A stretch of DNA of 64,000 nucleotides from Pseudactinotalea terrae (GTDB taxonomy: Bacteria > Actinomycetota > Actinomycetes > Actinomycetales > Beutenbergiaceae). The notes below the pieces were generated by a model. That model was not told where the DNA came from. It saw nothing but the letters and a program-made list of their open reading frames with translations, and ran no database searches. Location: positions 930,001-994,000 of the forward strand of contig NZ_WNXZ01000001.1 in the NCBI RefSeq assembly GCF_009733845.1, given 5' to 3'. Positions 24,492 through 32,465 of the stretch are shown one piece after another. Positions within the stretch are counted from its first letter, which is position 1; every line of letters starts with the position of its first letter. The position numbers and the translations under genes are program-made.

Positions 24492-24695
24492 CTGAGCTCG
24501 CGAAGTGCGGCGGGAGGGATGACGGGAGCGTGAGTCCGCGTGCGAGGAACGAGCACTCGGCTCGCGCGGCTCCCACCCGGGGCACTGAGCTCGCGAAGTG
24601 CGGCGGGAGGGATGACGGGAGCGTGAGTCCGCGTGCGAGGAACGAGCACTCGGCTCGCGCGGCTCCCACCCGGGGCACTGAGCTCGCGAAGTGCG
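24478..24695 (+). repeat. 93-bp tandem repeat containing the tRNA 3' end (2.3 copies)
   Basis: Two identical 93-bp units (24478-24570 and 24571-24663) and a 32-bp third start (24664-24695). Each begins with TCCCACCCGGGGCAC, the 3' side of the tRNA T stem plus its acceptor end, so the first unit starts inside the tRNA. Each unit also holds a nested GCGAG/CTCGC and CGAG/CTCG hairpin. Tandem copies of a tRNA 3' end can mark an integration site, but replication slippage would also produce this. Confidence 0.93.
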
Positions 24696-24719
24696 ACGGC
24701 GCAAGAACGGGAGTGCTCG

Positions 24720-26126
24720 GTGCCACCTTCTGACCGTCCCGAGTCCCATGAGCCCGACGGCGATCGATCGGCGCGCGCCCTGGCCCTGGCACTCTCGGGA
24801 GCGACCGACACGCGGGCGCTCCTCGCGGGCGAGGGTGTCCTCGCGCAGGCGGGCGCCGTGCTCGTCGACACGTTCGGGCCCGACGCGGGCGCCGTGCTCG
24901 TCGCCGACACCACCACCTGGGAGGTCGCCGGTGCGCAGGTGCAGTCGTCGCTGCGCCAGGCGCAGGTCCCGCTCGGCGACCCGCTCGTGCTCCCGGGGAT
25001 GCCGACGGTGTACGCCGGGTACGAGAACGTCGAGCGAGTTCGTGAGCACCTGCGCGCGCGACCGGGTGTGCCGGTCGCGATCGGGTCCGGCACCCTGAAC
25101 GACCTGGTCAAGCTCGCCGCGAGCGAGCTGGGCCGTCCGTCCATGGTGGTGGGCACGGCCGCGTCGATGGACGGGTACGCCGCCTATGGTGCCTCGATCA
25201 GCATCGACGGCTTCAAGAACACCCGGTACTGCCCGGCCCCGGCGGTGGTCGTCGCCGACTACACGGTCATGGCCGCGGCGCCGGGCCGGCTCACCGCGAG
25301 CGGGTTCGGCGACCTGATAGAGAAGGTCCCGGCCGGTGCGGACTGGATGATCGCCGACGCCCTCGGTGTCGAAGCGATCGACGACGGCGTCTGGCACCTC
25401 GTGCAGGATCCGCTGCGGGCCTCCCTCGCCGACCCCGACCTGATCGCGGCCGGTGAGCTCGGTGCGATCAGCAGGCTCGCCGACGGGTTGCTGATGTCCG
25501 GCCTGGCGATGCAGGCGCACCGGTCCTCGCGGCCCGCATCCGGTGCCGGCCATCAGTTCTCCCATCTGTGGGAGATGGAGGGACTCGGACTCGACCGCGA
25601 GCCGCCGCTCACCCACGGCATGAAGGTGGGTCTGGGCACGATCGCGCTGTGCGCGCTGTACGAGGTGCTGCTCCGGCGCGACCTGACCGCGCTCGACATC
25701 GACGGCGCGCTCGCCGCGTGGCCGTCCTGGGAGCAGATGGAGGCACGCGTCCGCGGTGCCGCACTGCCGCCACCGGTGGCGGCGGCAGCGGTGGCCGAGT
25801 GCCGCGCGAAGTACCTGCCGCGGGAGCGGCTGCGGGAGCGCCTCCTCCTGCTGGTCGACCGCTGGCCGTCGCTCTCGGCGCAGCTCGCGGCTCAGCTCTT
25901 GCCCGCATCCGAGATCGAGGAGCGTCTCCGCGCGGTCGGCGCCGTGACCCACCCGTCACAGATCGGGCTCGGCGAGGCGCGGTTCCGTGCCACCCACGCA
26001 CGCGCGCAGCTGATCCGCAGCCGCTACACCGTGCTGGACCTGCTGGTCGAGACCAACCTGCTGCGGGAGTGCGTGGCCGAGCTGTTCGCCCCCGGCGGCT
26101 TCTGGAGTGCACGGCCGTGGTCGTGA
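24720..26126 (+). CDS. sn-glycerol-1-phosphate dehydrogenase-like protein (AraM/EgsA family)
   Basis: A 468-residue member of the iron-type alcohol dehydrogenase superfamily. NAD-binding and catalytic features are PVAIGSGTLNDLVKLAA (near residues 119-135), VVGTAASMDGYAAYGASI (near 142-160, with a metal Asp), the first metal His in SGAGHQFSHLWEM (near 277-289) and the second in LTHGMKVGLG (near 300). These match bacterial AraM and archaeal G1P dehydrogenase, which reduce dihydroxyacetone phosphate. The last 100 residues are an extra helical region. The start is GTG at 24720 with GGGAG upstream, directly after the tandem repeat. A lipid role is inferred. Confidence 0.82.
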   Translation: MPPSDRPESHEPDGDRSARALALALSGATDTRALLAGEGVLAQAGAVLVDTFGPDAGAVLVADTTTWEVAGAQVQSSLRQAQVPLGDPLVLPGMPTVYAGYENVERVREHLRARPGVPVAIGSGTLNDLVKLAASELGRPSMVVGTAASMDGYAAYGASISIDGFKNTRYCPAPAVVVADYTVMAAAPGRLTASGFGDLIEKVPAGADWMIADALGVEAIDDGVWHLVQDPLRASLADPDLIAAGELGAISRLADGLLMSGLAMQAHRSSRPASGAGHQFSHLWEMEGLGLDREPPLTHGMKVGLGTIALCALYEVLLRRDLTALDIDGALAAWPSWEQMEARVRGAALPPPVAAAAVAECRAKYLPRERLRERLLLLVDRWPSLSAQLAAQLLPASEIEERLRAVGAVTHPSQIGLGEARFRATHARAQLIRSRYTVLDLLVETNLLRECVAELFAPGGFWSARPWS

Positions 26127-26220
26127 CCTCGGTCACCTGCCGATCAGCCGCTCCACGCCTGCCGTTCACCCACGCCTGATCGGGTAGGCGCCCACGTCGT
26201 CGAACCCCGGAGAACCTCCC

Positions 26221-26916
26221 GTGCTCACCTTGCCGCGCATCTCAGGCCACCGCGGATCGCTGGACACCGATCCCGAGAACACCATCCGCTCGTTCAGGGC
26301 AGCGGTCGCCGCCGGCGCCGCCCTGGTCGAGCTGGACCTGCACCGTTCCGCGGACGGAGAGCTGGTCGTCATGCACGACGCCACCGTGGACCGCACGACC
26401 GATGGCACCGGGCGGGTCAACGACCTCGACCTGGCGGCGATCAAGACCCTGCGAGCCGGCGGTGAGGAGGTGCCCACGTTCCCCGAGGTGCTGGAGGCGA
26501 TCGAGGCCCCGATCCAGGTCGAGGTCAAGGACCCCGCCGCCGTCGAGCCGCTCGTCGCGCTTCTGCGGCCGCGACCCGAGCTCAGCGAGCGGCTGACCCT
26601 CTCCTCCTTCTCCGCGAGCACCGTCCGCGAGCTGGCGGCGGCACTGCCCAAGTTCGGGCGGGGCCTCATCACCAGCAGCTACGACGACGGTCTGGCAGAC
26701 CGGTGCCAGGCGCTGGGCTGCCGCGTCGCTTACGTCGGGTGGGAGAACCTGACCGCCGGGGCGGTCGCCGGTCTCCAGGCGACCGGCCTCGACGTCACGG
26801 TGTGGATGGTTCACACGCGCGAGCAGCTCGAGAACGCGATCGCGTTGGGCGTCGACGAGATCTCCAGCAATCACACCGCGCAGGCGATGCGGTGGCTGCG
26901 TGAGCTGAGCGGCTAG
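26221..26916 (+). CDS. Glycerophosphodiester phosphodiesterase
   Basis: A 231-residue GDPD-family TIM-barrel enzyme that cleaves glycerophosphodiesters to glycerol-3-phosphate and an alcohol. The catalytic His pair and metal ligands are visible: SGHRG (near residues 8-12), DPENTIRSFRAA (near 17-28), VELDLHRSADGELVVMHD (near 37-54). Later barrel motifs are QVEVKD (near 100) and VTVWMVHTREQLENAI (near 197). No signal peptide is seen, so it is probably cytoplasmic. The start is GTG at 26221 with GGAG 8 nt upstream, 94 bp after the G1P-dehydrogenase-like gene. The pair suggests linked glycerophosphate metabolism. Confidence 0.92.
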   Translation: MLTLPRISGHRGSLDTDPENTIRSFRAAVAAGAALVELDLHRSADGELVVMHDATVDRTTDGTGRVNDLDLAAIKTLRAGGEEVPTFPEVLEAIEAPIQVEVKDPAAVEPLVALLRPRPELSERLTLSSFSASTVRELAAALPKFGRGLITSSYDDGLADRCQALGCRVAYVGWENLTAGAVAGLQATGLDVTVWMVHTREQLENAIALGVDEISSNHTAQAMRWLRELSG

Positions 26917-26933
26917 GACGCGCCCCGGGCGGG

Positions 26934-27980
26934 TCAGGAAGCGGGCTGCTCCGCGCTCTTCTGTGCCGCGGAGGTGGCGTCGGCCTCGGCCGGCCCCTCG
27001 TCCTCGACCTGCTCGGTCTCCGGCTGCTCGGACGCCACGTTCTCGGCCTGCTGCACCACGGCGTCGAGGATCGAACCCTGCACTCCCCCGCCGATCGTCG
27101 CGAGCATCTGCCGCACGTTGGAGAGCTGTGCCGTGATCGCCTCGCGTTGGTGCGACGCCGCCGCCAGCTCGCGATCGGACTCGCGGCGCACCTTCTCCGC
27201 GGTCTCGCGGGCCTCCTGCACCAGCCGGGTCGCCTCCGCGCGGGCCGCAGCCAGGGCCTGCTCGGCCTCACGCTCGGAATCGGCCTTGCGCACCTCGGCC
27301 TCCTTCTCGACGGCGGCCAGTCGCTCCTCCGCACCGGCGAGCTTCTGGTCCTGCGTCGCCAGCGCACGGGCGAACTCCGCGGCCGCGGTCTCGCGCCGCT
27401 CGGCCAGCGTGGTCTCGAACTCGGTGGCCGCCGCGGCCGCCCGGGCGCGCTGGCGCTCGTACACCGCCTCGGCCTCCTCGCGGCGGGCAGCGGCCTCGCG
27501 GTCGGCGACGTCGAGGATCTCGTCAGCCCGTCGCTGCGCGTCGGCGAGGCGGCGCGCGACCTCGGCATCGGTCCTCGAGATCGACTCGTCCGCGTGGGTC
27601 TGCGCCTGCTCCAGGATCCGCTCCGCCTTCGCCTGCGCCTCGGTGAGCACCCGGTCCGTCTCCTCGCGGGCGGCTGCCCGGAGCTGGCCTGCCTCCTCCT
27701 GCGCGAGCGTCAGGATCTTCCCGACGCGCTCGCCGAGCTCGGCGAACGACGGCGGTGCGCTCGTCTTCGAGCTCTCTTCCAGTCGCGCGACCCGCTGCCG
27801 GAGCTGCTGGGTCTCGTCGCGTGCCTGGGTGTGCTGGGCGCGTGCCTTCTCGAGCTCGACGGTCCGTTCAGCGGCGGCGACGCGGGCTGCCTCGGTGGCC
27901 TCCTGGAGCGACGCGACGTAGCGGTCGACCTCGCTGGGCTCGTAACCGCGCAGCACGGTACGGAATGCGGTCTCAGACAT
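26934..27980 (-). CDS. DivIVA-like coiled-coil protein (FilP-like)
   Basis: A 348-residue protein. The N-terminus FRTVLRGYEPSEVDRYVASLQ (residues 6-26) matches the membrane-curvature-binding start of DivIVA-type proteins. Residues 27-290 are almost unbroken Ala/Glu/Arg-rich coiled coil, followed by a low-complexity acidic tail. Such proteins form filaments at cell poles and guide polar growth in actinobacteria. Its start overlaps the end of a second coiled-coil gene by 8 bp, recalling the scy-filP pair of Streptomyces. Coiled coils are compositionally biased, so the family assignment rests mainly on the N-terminal motif. Confidence 0.8.
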   Translation of the reverse strand: MSETAFRTVLRGYEPSEVDRYVASLQEATEAARVAAAERTVELEKARAQHTQARDETQQLRQRVARLEESSKTSAPPSFAELGERVGKILTLAQEEAGQLRAAAREETDRVLTEAQAKAERILEQAQTHADESISRTDAEVARRLADAQRRADEILDVADREAAARREEAEAVYERQRARAAAAATEFETTLAERRETAAAEFARALATQDQKLAGAEERLAAVEKEAEVRKADSEREAEQALAAARAEATRLVQEARETAEKVRRESDRELAAASHQREAITAQLSNVRQMLATIGGGVQGSILDAVVQQAENVASEQPETEQVEDEGPAEADATSAAQKSAEQPAS

Positions 27981-29391
27981 TCATTGCTCCTTGAGTGGAT
28001 GGATCCGCGTGGTCGGGTACGGAGAGGGCCTCGATGGCACCGGCGAGACCGTCGAGCTCGGCGGCGATCGCGTCGCGACGCTCCCGCAGGCTCGCGACCT
28101 CCTCGCGTGCGGCCGCGAGAACCCGGGCCGCCTCCTCGCGCAGCTCCTGGGACTCGCGGCGGGCGTCGTCGAGGAGCTGCACGGCCTCGGCGCGGACCTT
28201 CGAGGTCTCGGCATAGGCGGTCCGCTGCAGCTGCTCCAGGTCGGCGGTGGTGCGTTCTCGCACCAGCCGGGCACCTTCGGCGGCATCGGCGAGGCGTTGC
28301 TCAGCCCGCGCGGCCTTCTCGGCGGCCTCCGCGCGGGCGCGCTCCATCAGGTCGGTCGCCTCGGCGTCGGCACGGGCGCGGGTGGCGGCGGCATCGGCAT
28401 CGGCGACCCTGACCAGCGCCAGGGCGCGCGAGGAGGTCTCCTCGGCCTCGGCGCGAGCCTCGGCCAGCTGCTGCCGCACCCGGTGCGAGGACCGCGCCAG
28501 GATCAGCGAGAGCTGCGTTCGGACCTTGCGCGCGTGCGCCGCGAGCTCGTCGGCGTTCCGACGGCGGTGTGCCTCGGCCTCGCTCTCGGCGCCGGCGAGC
28601 AGGCCCGCGACGGTCCCCTGCGCCCAGCTCAGGTGCTCCTGCGCCTCGGCGAGGATGGCATCGGCCTCCGCCTGGGTATCGGCCAGCGTTCGTTCCCGCG
28701 TGGCAGCCGCGTCGGCCAGCAGGTCCTCGGCGCGGGTCTGGTGCTCGGAGAGCACCTTCGTGGCCTTGTGCAGCAGGCGCTCGTGCTCGGCCGCGGCCGC
28801 GGCGCGCAACCGCTCCGCCTCGCCCTGGGCCTCGGCCAGCCGCTCCTGCGCGTCCCGCGTCATCTGGTGGGCAGCGGCCTCCGCCTCGCGCCGGGCGGCG
28901 TCGAGATCGGCGTGCGTGCGCTGGGACAGCGCCTCCAGCTCGGCACGGCCCTCGTCGCGGTCTCGCTCGGCCGTGGTGCCGGCCTCGGCGACCAGGGCGT
29001 CGGCATCAGCGCGCGCCTGCGCCACCAGCCGTGCCGCCTCGGTGCGCGCATCAGCGACCGCAGCGGCTGCCGAGCGCTCGGCGGTCGAGGTGACCGCTGC
29101 CGCTTGGTCCGCGGCGTCGGAGAGAATCTGGGTGGCGTCGTCGCGTGCGGCCGCCAAGGTGGTGGCCGCGGCTGCGCGATCCAGCTCGGCGGCCCGGCGG
29201 TCAGCGGCAGCAGCGTCGTACGCTGCCTGCTGCTCGCGCCGCTGCTCGGCCAGGTGCTGGGTCTGCTCGGCTGCTGCCTGCGAGGCCTCGGCGCGGAGAC
29301 GATCGGCGTGCTCCTGGGCCGTCTGCAGGATCTCGACCGCGTGCCGGTGGACGTCGCCCACCCCCGCGGCCTCGCCCCGTGTCCCCGTCAC
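27973..29391 (-). CDS. Large alanine-rich coiled-coil protein (Scy-like)
   Basis: A 472-residue protein that is nearly all coiled coil (residues 18-455), rich in Ala, Glu, Arg and Asp, with recurring Ala-rich blocks such as EAERLRAAAAAEHERLL. No enzymatic domain, signal or membrane helix is visible. Position and make-up resemble Scy of Streptomyces, the scaffold of the tip-growth complex, though it is far shorter. TAGTAT lies 7 nt before the GTG start, so it is probably leaderless and leads a two-gene operon with the DivIVA-like gene. Function is inferred. Confidence 0.75.
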   Translation of the reverse strand: MTGTRGEAAGVGDVHRHAVEILQTAQEHADRLRAEASQAAAEQTQHLAEQRREQQAAYDAAAADRRAAELDRAAAATTLAAARDDATQILSDAADQAAAVTSTAERSAAAAVADARTEAARLVAQARADADALVAEAGTTAERDRDEGRAELEALSQRTHADLDAARREAEAAAHQMTRDAQERLAEAQGEAERLRAAAAAEHERLLHKATKVLSEHQTRAEDLLADAAATRERTLADTQAEADAILAEAQEHLSWAQGTVAGLLAGAESEAEAHRRRNADELAAHARKVRTQLSLILARSSHRVRQQLAEARAEAEETSSRALALVRVADADAAATRARADAEATDLMERARAEAAEKAARAEQRLADAAEGARLVRERTTADLEQLQRTAYAETSKVRAEAVQLLDDARRESQELREEAARVLAAAREEVASLRERRDAIAAELDGLAGAIEALSVPDHADPSTQGAMNV

Positions 29392-29398
29392 CCGAAAG

Positions 29399-29404
29399 AT
29401 ACTA
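29399..29404 (-). promoter_or_regulatory. -10 element of leaderless coiled-coil operon promoter
   Basis: TAGTAT on the minus strand, 7 nt before the GTG at 29391. Confidence 0.55.
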
Positions 29405-29443
29405 GTTGCATCAACCGCCCCATGGGGGCTCCCCGAGAAGGTC

Positions 29444-30250
29444 TCAGATCTGCCCGACGGGCTCCCGCTTCTCGGCCTGGAACTGGTCCTCGACGCGACC
29501 CTGTGCCCAGTAGGCGGAGACCGACAGGCGCCCGCGGTCGATGCCGCGCTCGTCGGTCAGCAGCCGACGCAGCAGCTTGGTCGCCTCGCGCTCGCCGTGG
29601 ACGAAGGCTTGCACGTCACCGTGCCGCCAGCGCAGTGCCCGGACGGCGTCGACGAGCGCCTGGTCCCCGCGCTCACGTACCCAGGTCACCTCGATGCCGG
29701 GCGGTCGGACGAGATCGACGACGTCGCCGTCGTCCTCGACCTGGATCAGCGCGTGCCCGACGGCGTCGGCAGGCATGTCCTCCAGCGCGGCCGCGATCGC
29801 GGGCAGCGACGAGAGGTCCCCCACCAGCAGGTGCCAGTCGGCATCGGGGTCAGGCGCATATCCGCCGCCCGGTCCGTTCATCACGAGCGGCTCGCCCGGC
29901 TGTGCGGTGGCGGCCCACGGCCCCGCCACGCCGTCATCCCCGTGGATCACGAAGTCGATCGCCAGCTCCTGAGCCTCGACGTCGACCCATCTCACGGTGT
30001 AGGTCCGCAGCCGCGGCAGCGCCTCCGGGCGCTCGGCACGCAGCGTCTCGAGATCGTAGGGCGGCTCCAGCCCGGCGGCGGGGTCCGCGAAGAGCAGCTT
30101 GACGTACCGGTCGCTGTACTCGTTGTTCTGGAACGCGCGAAAGCCCGGGCCGCCGGCGACGACGCGGGTCAGGTGCGGGCTCAGCCGCTCGGTCCGGATC
30201 ACCTCGAGCACCGTCTGGGGGCGCTGACCGCGCCCTCGTCCGTCAGCCAT
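29444..30250 (-). CDS. Siderophore-interacting protein (flavin-dependent ferric-siderophore reductase)
   Basis: A 268-residue cytoplasmic SIP/ViuB-type reductase that releases iron from siderophores. The FAD-binding motif RLRTYTVRWVD lies near residues 79-89 and the NAD(P)H-side DWHLLVGDLSSLPAIAAALE near 134-153. The C-terminal SVSAYWAQGRVEDQFQAEK is the usual family ending. I chose the ATG at 30250 because GAGAGG sits 6 nt upstream; a GTG two codons earlier has no room for it. A 19-bp iron box lies 20 bp upstream, so it is almost surely repressed by a DtxR/IdeR protein when iron is plentiful. Confidence 0.92.
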   Translation of the reverse strand: MADGRGRGQRPQTVLEVIRTERLSPHLTRVVAGGPGFRAFQNNEYSDRYVKLLFADPAAGLEPPYDLETLRAERPEALPRLRTYTVRWVDVEAQELAIDFVIHGDDGVAGPWAATAQPGEPLVMNGPGGGYAPDPDADWHLLVGDLSSLPAIAAALEDMPADAVGHALIQVEDDGDVVDLVRPPGIEVTWVRERGDQALVDAVRALRWRHGDVQAFVHGEREATKLLRRLLTDERGIDRGRLSVSAYWAQGRVEDQFQAEKREPVGQI

Positions 30251-30269
30251 CCTCACCCTCTCGTGTTGG

Positions 30270-30288
30270 TTAGGTAAGCCTAACCCGA
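30270..30288 (-). promoter_or_regulatory. DtxR/IdeR iron box upstream of the siderophore-interacting protein gene
   Basis: TTAGGTAAGCCTAACCCGA matches 16 of 19 positions of the DtxR/IdeR consensus, and its core is a perfect GTTAGG/CCTAAC inverted repeat (30269-30284). It sits 20 bp before the start codon. Confidence 0.85.
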
Positions 30289-30329
30289 TCGGAGGGGTGA
30301 AGCCGACTCGCTGCCCACGACCTGGGCGG

Positions 30330-31028
30330 TCAGCCGACCTGCAGGGACGCCGCCAGGTCGTCGCATCCGCGCACGATCACGTCACGGTCGCCCTCGGGCG
30401 TCCACTGGCAGTACAGGTGCAACAGCTGGGTCTCGCTGAACAGCCACCAGCCCGTGTACCGGTAGCTGGCGAGCCCGATGTCCTGCTGGATCGCGGGATG
30501 TCCTGCCAGCGTGGTGATCTCGGCGTCGCTCAGCGGCTCGGCGTCGATCTGCTCGCGGTAACGGGCGAGCTGTTCCTGGATCGCCTCCAGCGGCACCCGG
30601 CCGCAGCCGTCGGCGAGGCCGTCCCAGTCGAGGCCGGTGTAGATGACGACCTGGATGACGTTGAGGGAGGGCATCGGCGGATCTGTCGGCTCCGCGTACC
30701 ACGTGGAGTGCAGCGTCTCGACCGGGTTGTCCTCGATGTAGCTGCTGGTCTCGACGAAACCGGGCGGCGTGGTCCAGGTGGCAGCGGTCAGATCGAGGTC
30801 GGCGAGCTGCAGCGCCTCCTCGCGCTCCTTGTCGTCCTGGCCGCACTCGAGCAGCCACGAAGGCACCTCGGTCGGCATCGTGGCGGCCTCTCCCGGCTCG
30901 CTGGGGCCACCTGAGGACGCAGCATCGTTCGTCGGGTCCTCCCCGGCGCCGAGCGCGCCGCACCCAGCGAGCCCGGTCAGCGCGGTCAGCGTCAGCGCGG
31001 CGAGCGTCCGACGCCCACGGCTACGCAC
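30330..31028 (-). CDS. Lipoprotein of a four-gene paralogous family, copy 4
   Basis: A 232-residue predicted lipoprotein. The signal has a basic start (VRSRGRRTLAALTL) and a lipobox LAGC (Cys near residue 23), then a Ser/Pro/Glu-rich linker and a folded domain of about 170 residues. Four cysteines of the mature domain are shared with copies 2 and 3: in WLLECG, ADGCGRVPL, HLYCQWTP and RGCDDLAAS. I do not recognise the family. It is about half identical by eye to copy 3, whose stop lies inside its start (8-bp overlap). It is the last gene of the array. Confidence 0.85.
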   Translation of the reverse strand: MRSRGRRTLAALTLTALTGLAGCGALGAGEDPTNDAASSGGPSEPGEAATMPTEVPSWLLECGQDDKEREEALQLADLDLTAATWTTPPGFVETSSYIEDNPVETLHSTWYAEPTDPPMPSLNVIQVVIYTGLDWDGLADGCGRVPLEAIQEQLARYREQIDAEPLSDAEITTLAGHPAIQQDIGLASYRYTGWWLFSETQLLHLYCQWTPEGDRDVIVRGCDDLAASLQVG

Positions 31029-31734
31029 CCGGTACCACGACCGAGGCGGCCAGGTCGCCGCACCCACGCTCGATCACCGCCTGGTCGCCGCTGGGCGTCC
31101 ACTGGCAGTACAGATGCAGCAGCTGGGTCTCGGTGAACAGCCAGTAGCCGATGTAGTCATAGCTCGCGAGCCCGATATCCTGCTTGATCGCGGGCAGCCC
31201 GGCGAGCGTGGTCATCTCGGCCTCGCCGAGCGGCTCGGCGGCGATCTGCTCGCGGTACCTGGCGAGCTTCTCCTCGACGGCCGCCAGCGGCACCCGCCCG
31301 CAGCCGTCCGCCAGGTCTCCCCAGTCGACACCCGTGTAGATCACGATGTTGATGACGTTGAGACTCGGCTGCGACGGGTCGGTCGGCTCAGCGATCCACT
31401 CGCTGTGCAGGGTCTCCACCGGGTTGTCCTCGGAGTATCCGGCGGCCTCGTCGAACCCGGCGGGCATGCTCCAGGTGGCCTGGGTGAGGTCGAGGGTCGT
31501 CAGCTGCAGGCTCTCGTCGCGGTCGCCCTTGTCGCGGTCGCCGCACTCCAGCAGCCACGACGGCACCTCGGTGGGCATCGTGGCGGGCTCGCGCGGGCCG
31601 GTCGTCGAGGTTCCGTCGGTGGGTGCGGTCGCATCGTCGCCGCCGAAGCCGGGGATCGCGCACCCGGCCAGCAGCGCCAGCCCGAGCAGCGCCGCAGCAG
31701 CCGCTCCGAGATGACGCGTCGTCCGGCTACGCAC
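31021..31734 (-). CDS. Lipoprotein of a four-gene paralogous family, copy 3
   Basis: A 237-residue predicted lipoprotein, start GTG at 31734 (VRSRTTRHLG), lipobox LAGC near residue 27. The mature domain keeps the four cysteines (WLLECG, ADGCGRVPL, HLYCQWTP, RGCGDLAAS) and the blocks DNPVETLHS, LARYREQI and LPAIKQDIGLASY. It is the closest relative of copy 4. The start region GTGCCCGGTGCGTAG, in which the previous gene ends while this one begins, is nearly repeated at the next junction, evidence for duplication. Function unknown. Confidence 0.85.
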   Translation of the reverse strand: MRSRTTRHLGAAAAALLGLALLAGCAIPGFGGDDATAPTDGTSTTGPREPATMPTEVPSWLLECGDRDKGDRDESLQLTTLDLTQATWSMPAGFDEAAGYSEDNPVETLHSEWIAEPTDPSQPSLNVINIVIYTGVDWGDLADGCGRVPLAAVEEKLARYREQIAAEPLGEAEMTTLAGLPAIKQDIGLASYDYIGYWLFTETQLLHLYCQWTPSGDQAVIERGCGDLAASVVVPGA

Positions 31735-32407
31735 CGGGCACCGTGAGCGAGGAGACGAGCGCATCGCACCCCGTCAGCACCCGGTCCTTCTCCGCGTCCG
31801 AGGTCCACTGGCAGTAGAGATGGATCAGCTGGCTGCGGCTGAACACCCAGTAGCCGCGGTAGGAGTACTCCGGCAGCGAGAGGTCCTGCTGCAGCGCGGG
31901 CAGCCCGGCGATCTCGAGCGACTCGATCTCGGTGAGCGGCTCGGCGTCGCCCTCCTCCCGGTAGCTCGCCAGCCGTTCGTCCATCGTCGCCTCGGCCACG
32001 CGACCGCACTCGTCGATGTCGGCCCCCCAGTCAAGGTCCGAGTAGACGACCACGGCGAGCACGTTGAGGTCGACCGGATCCGTCGCCGGTTCCGCCGCCC
32101 AGAACGACTCGATGTGCTCGACGGGCATGTCCTCGCTGTACTTGAAGGTCTCGGCGAAACCCTCGGGCATCTCCCACGTGGCCGTGGTGAGCACGATGTC
32201 GTCGAGCTGGCGGCTGGGGGCCTCCTCGTCCGGAGATCCGCACTCGAGCAGCGCAGGGTCGATCGAGGTGTGCGACTCGACGGCGTCGCTGCCTGCGCCG
32301 TCAGACCCGGCAGCGCCGTCACCGGCGTCACCGCCGAGAACGCCGCAGCCTGTCACCGTCACCGCCAGCGCGGCTGCGACCAGCGCCGATGTCCCTCGAT
32401 GCCCCAT
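31727..32407 (-). CDS. Lipoprotein of a four-gene paralogous family, copy 2
   Basis: A 226-residue predicted lipoprotein, start ATG at 32407 (MGHRGTSALVAAALAVTV), lipobox VTGC near residue 21. It has the same domain as copies 3 and 4 but is more divergent: the cysteines sit in ALLECGS, IDECGRVAE, HLYCQWTS and TGCDALVSS, and shared blocks read FKYSEDMPVEHIES, LASYREEGDAEPL and LPALQQDLSLPEYSYRGYW. A GTGTTGTAACAC inverted repeat lies 5 bp upstream of the ATG (32413-32424) and could be an operator or part of a promoter. Function unknown. Confidence 0.85.
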   Translation of the reverse strand: MGHRGTSALVAAALAVTVTGCGVLGGDAGDGAAGSDGAGSDAVESHTSIDPALLECGSPDEEAPSRQLDDIVLTTATWEMPEGFAETFKYSEDMPVEHIESFWAAEPATDPVDLNVLAVVVYSDLDWGADIDECGRVAEATMDERLASYREEGDAEPLTEIESLEIAGLPALQQDLSLPEYSYRGYWVFSRSQLIHLYCQWTSDAEKDRVLTGCDALVSSLTVPGA

Positions 32408-32465
32408 GCCCAGTGTTGTAACACACTCGCGTGCCCTCACCGATGGGCACCTCACCCCGTGGCCC

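Noticed and set aside
24478-24695. CRISPR array
   Set aside because: Units are directly adjoining with no unique spacers, only 2.3 copies, and no cas genes are near.
26934-29391. Repeats in the Ala/Glu-rich coiled-coil genes
   Set aside because: The apparent DNA repeats follow from heptad composition and are not tandem copies.
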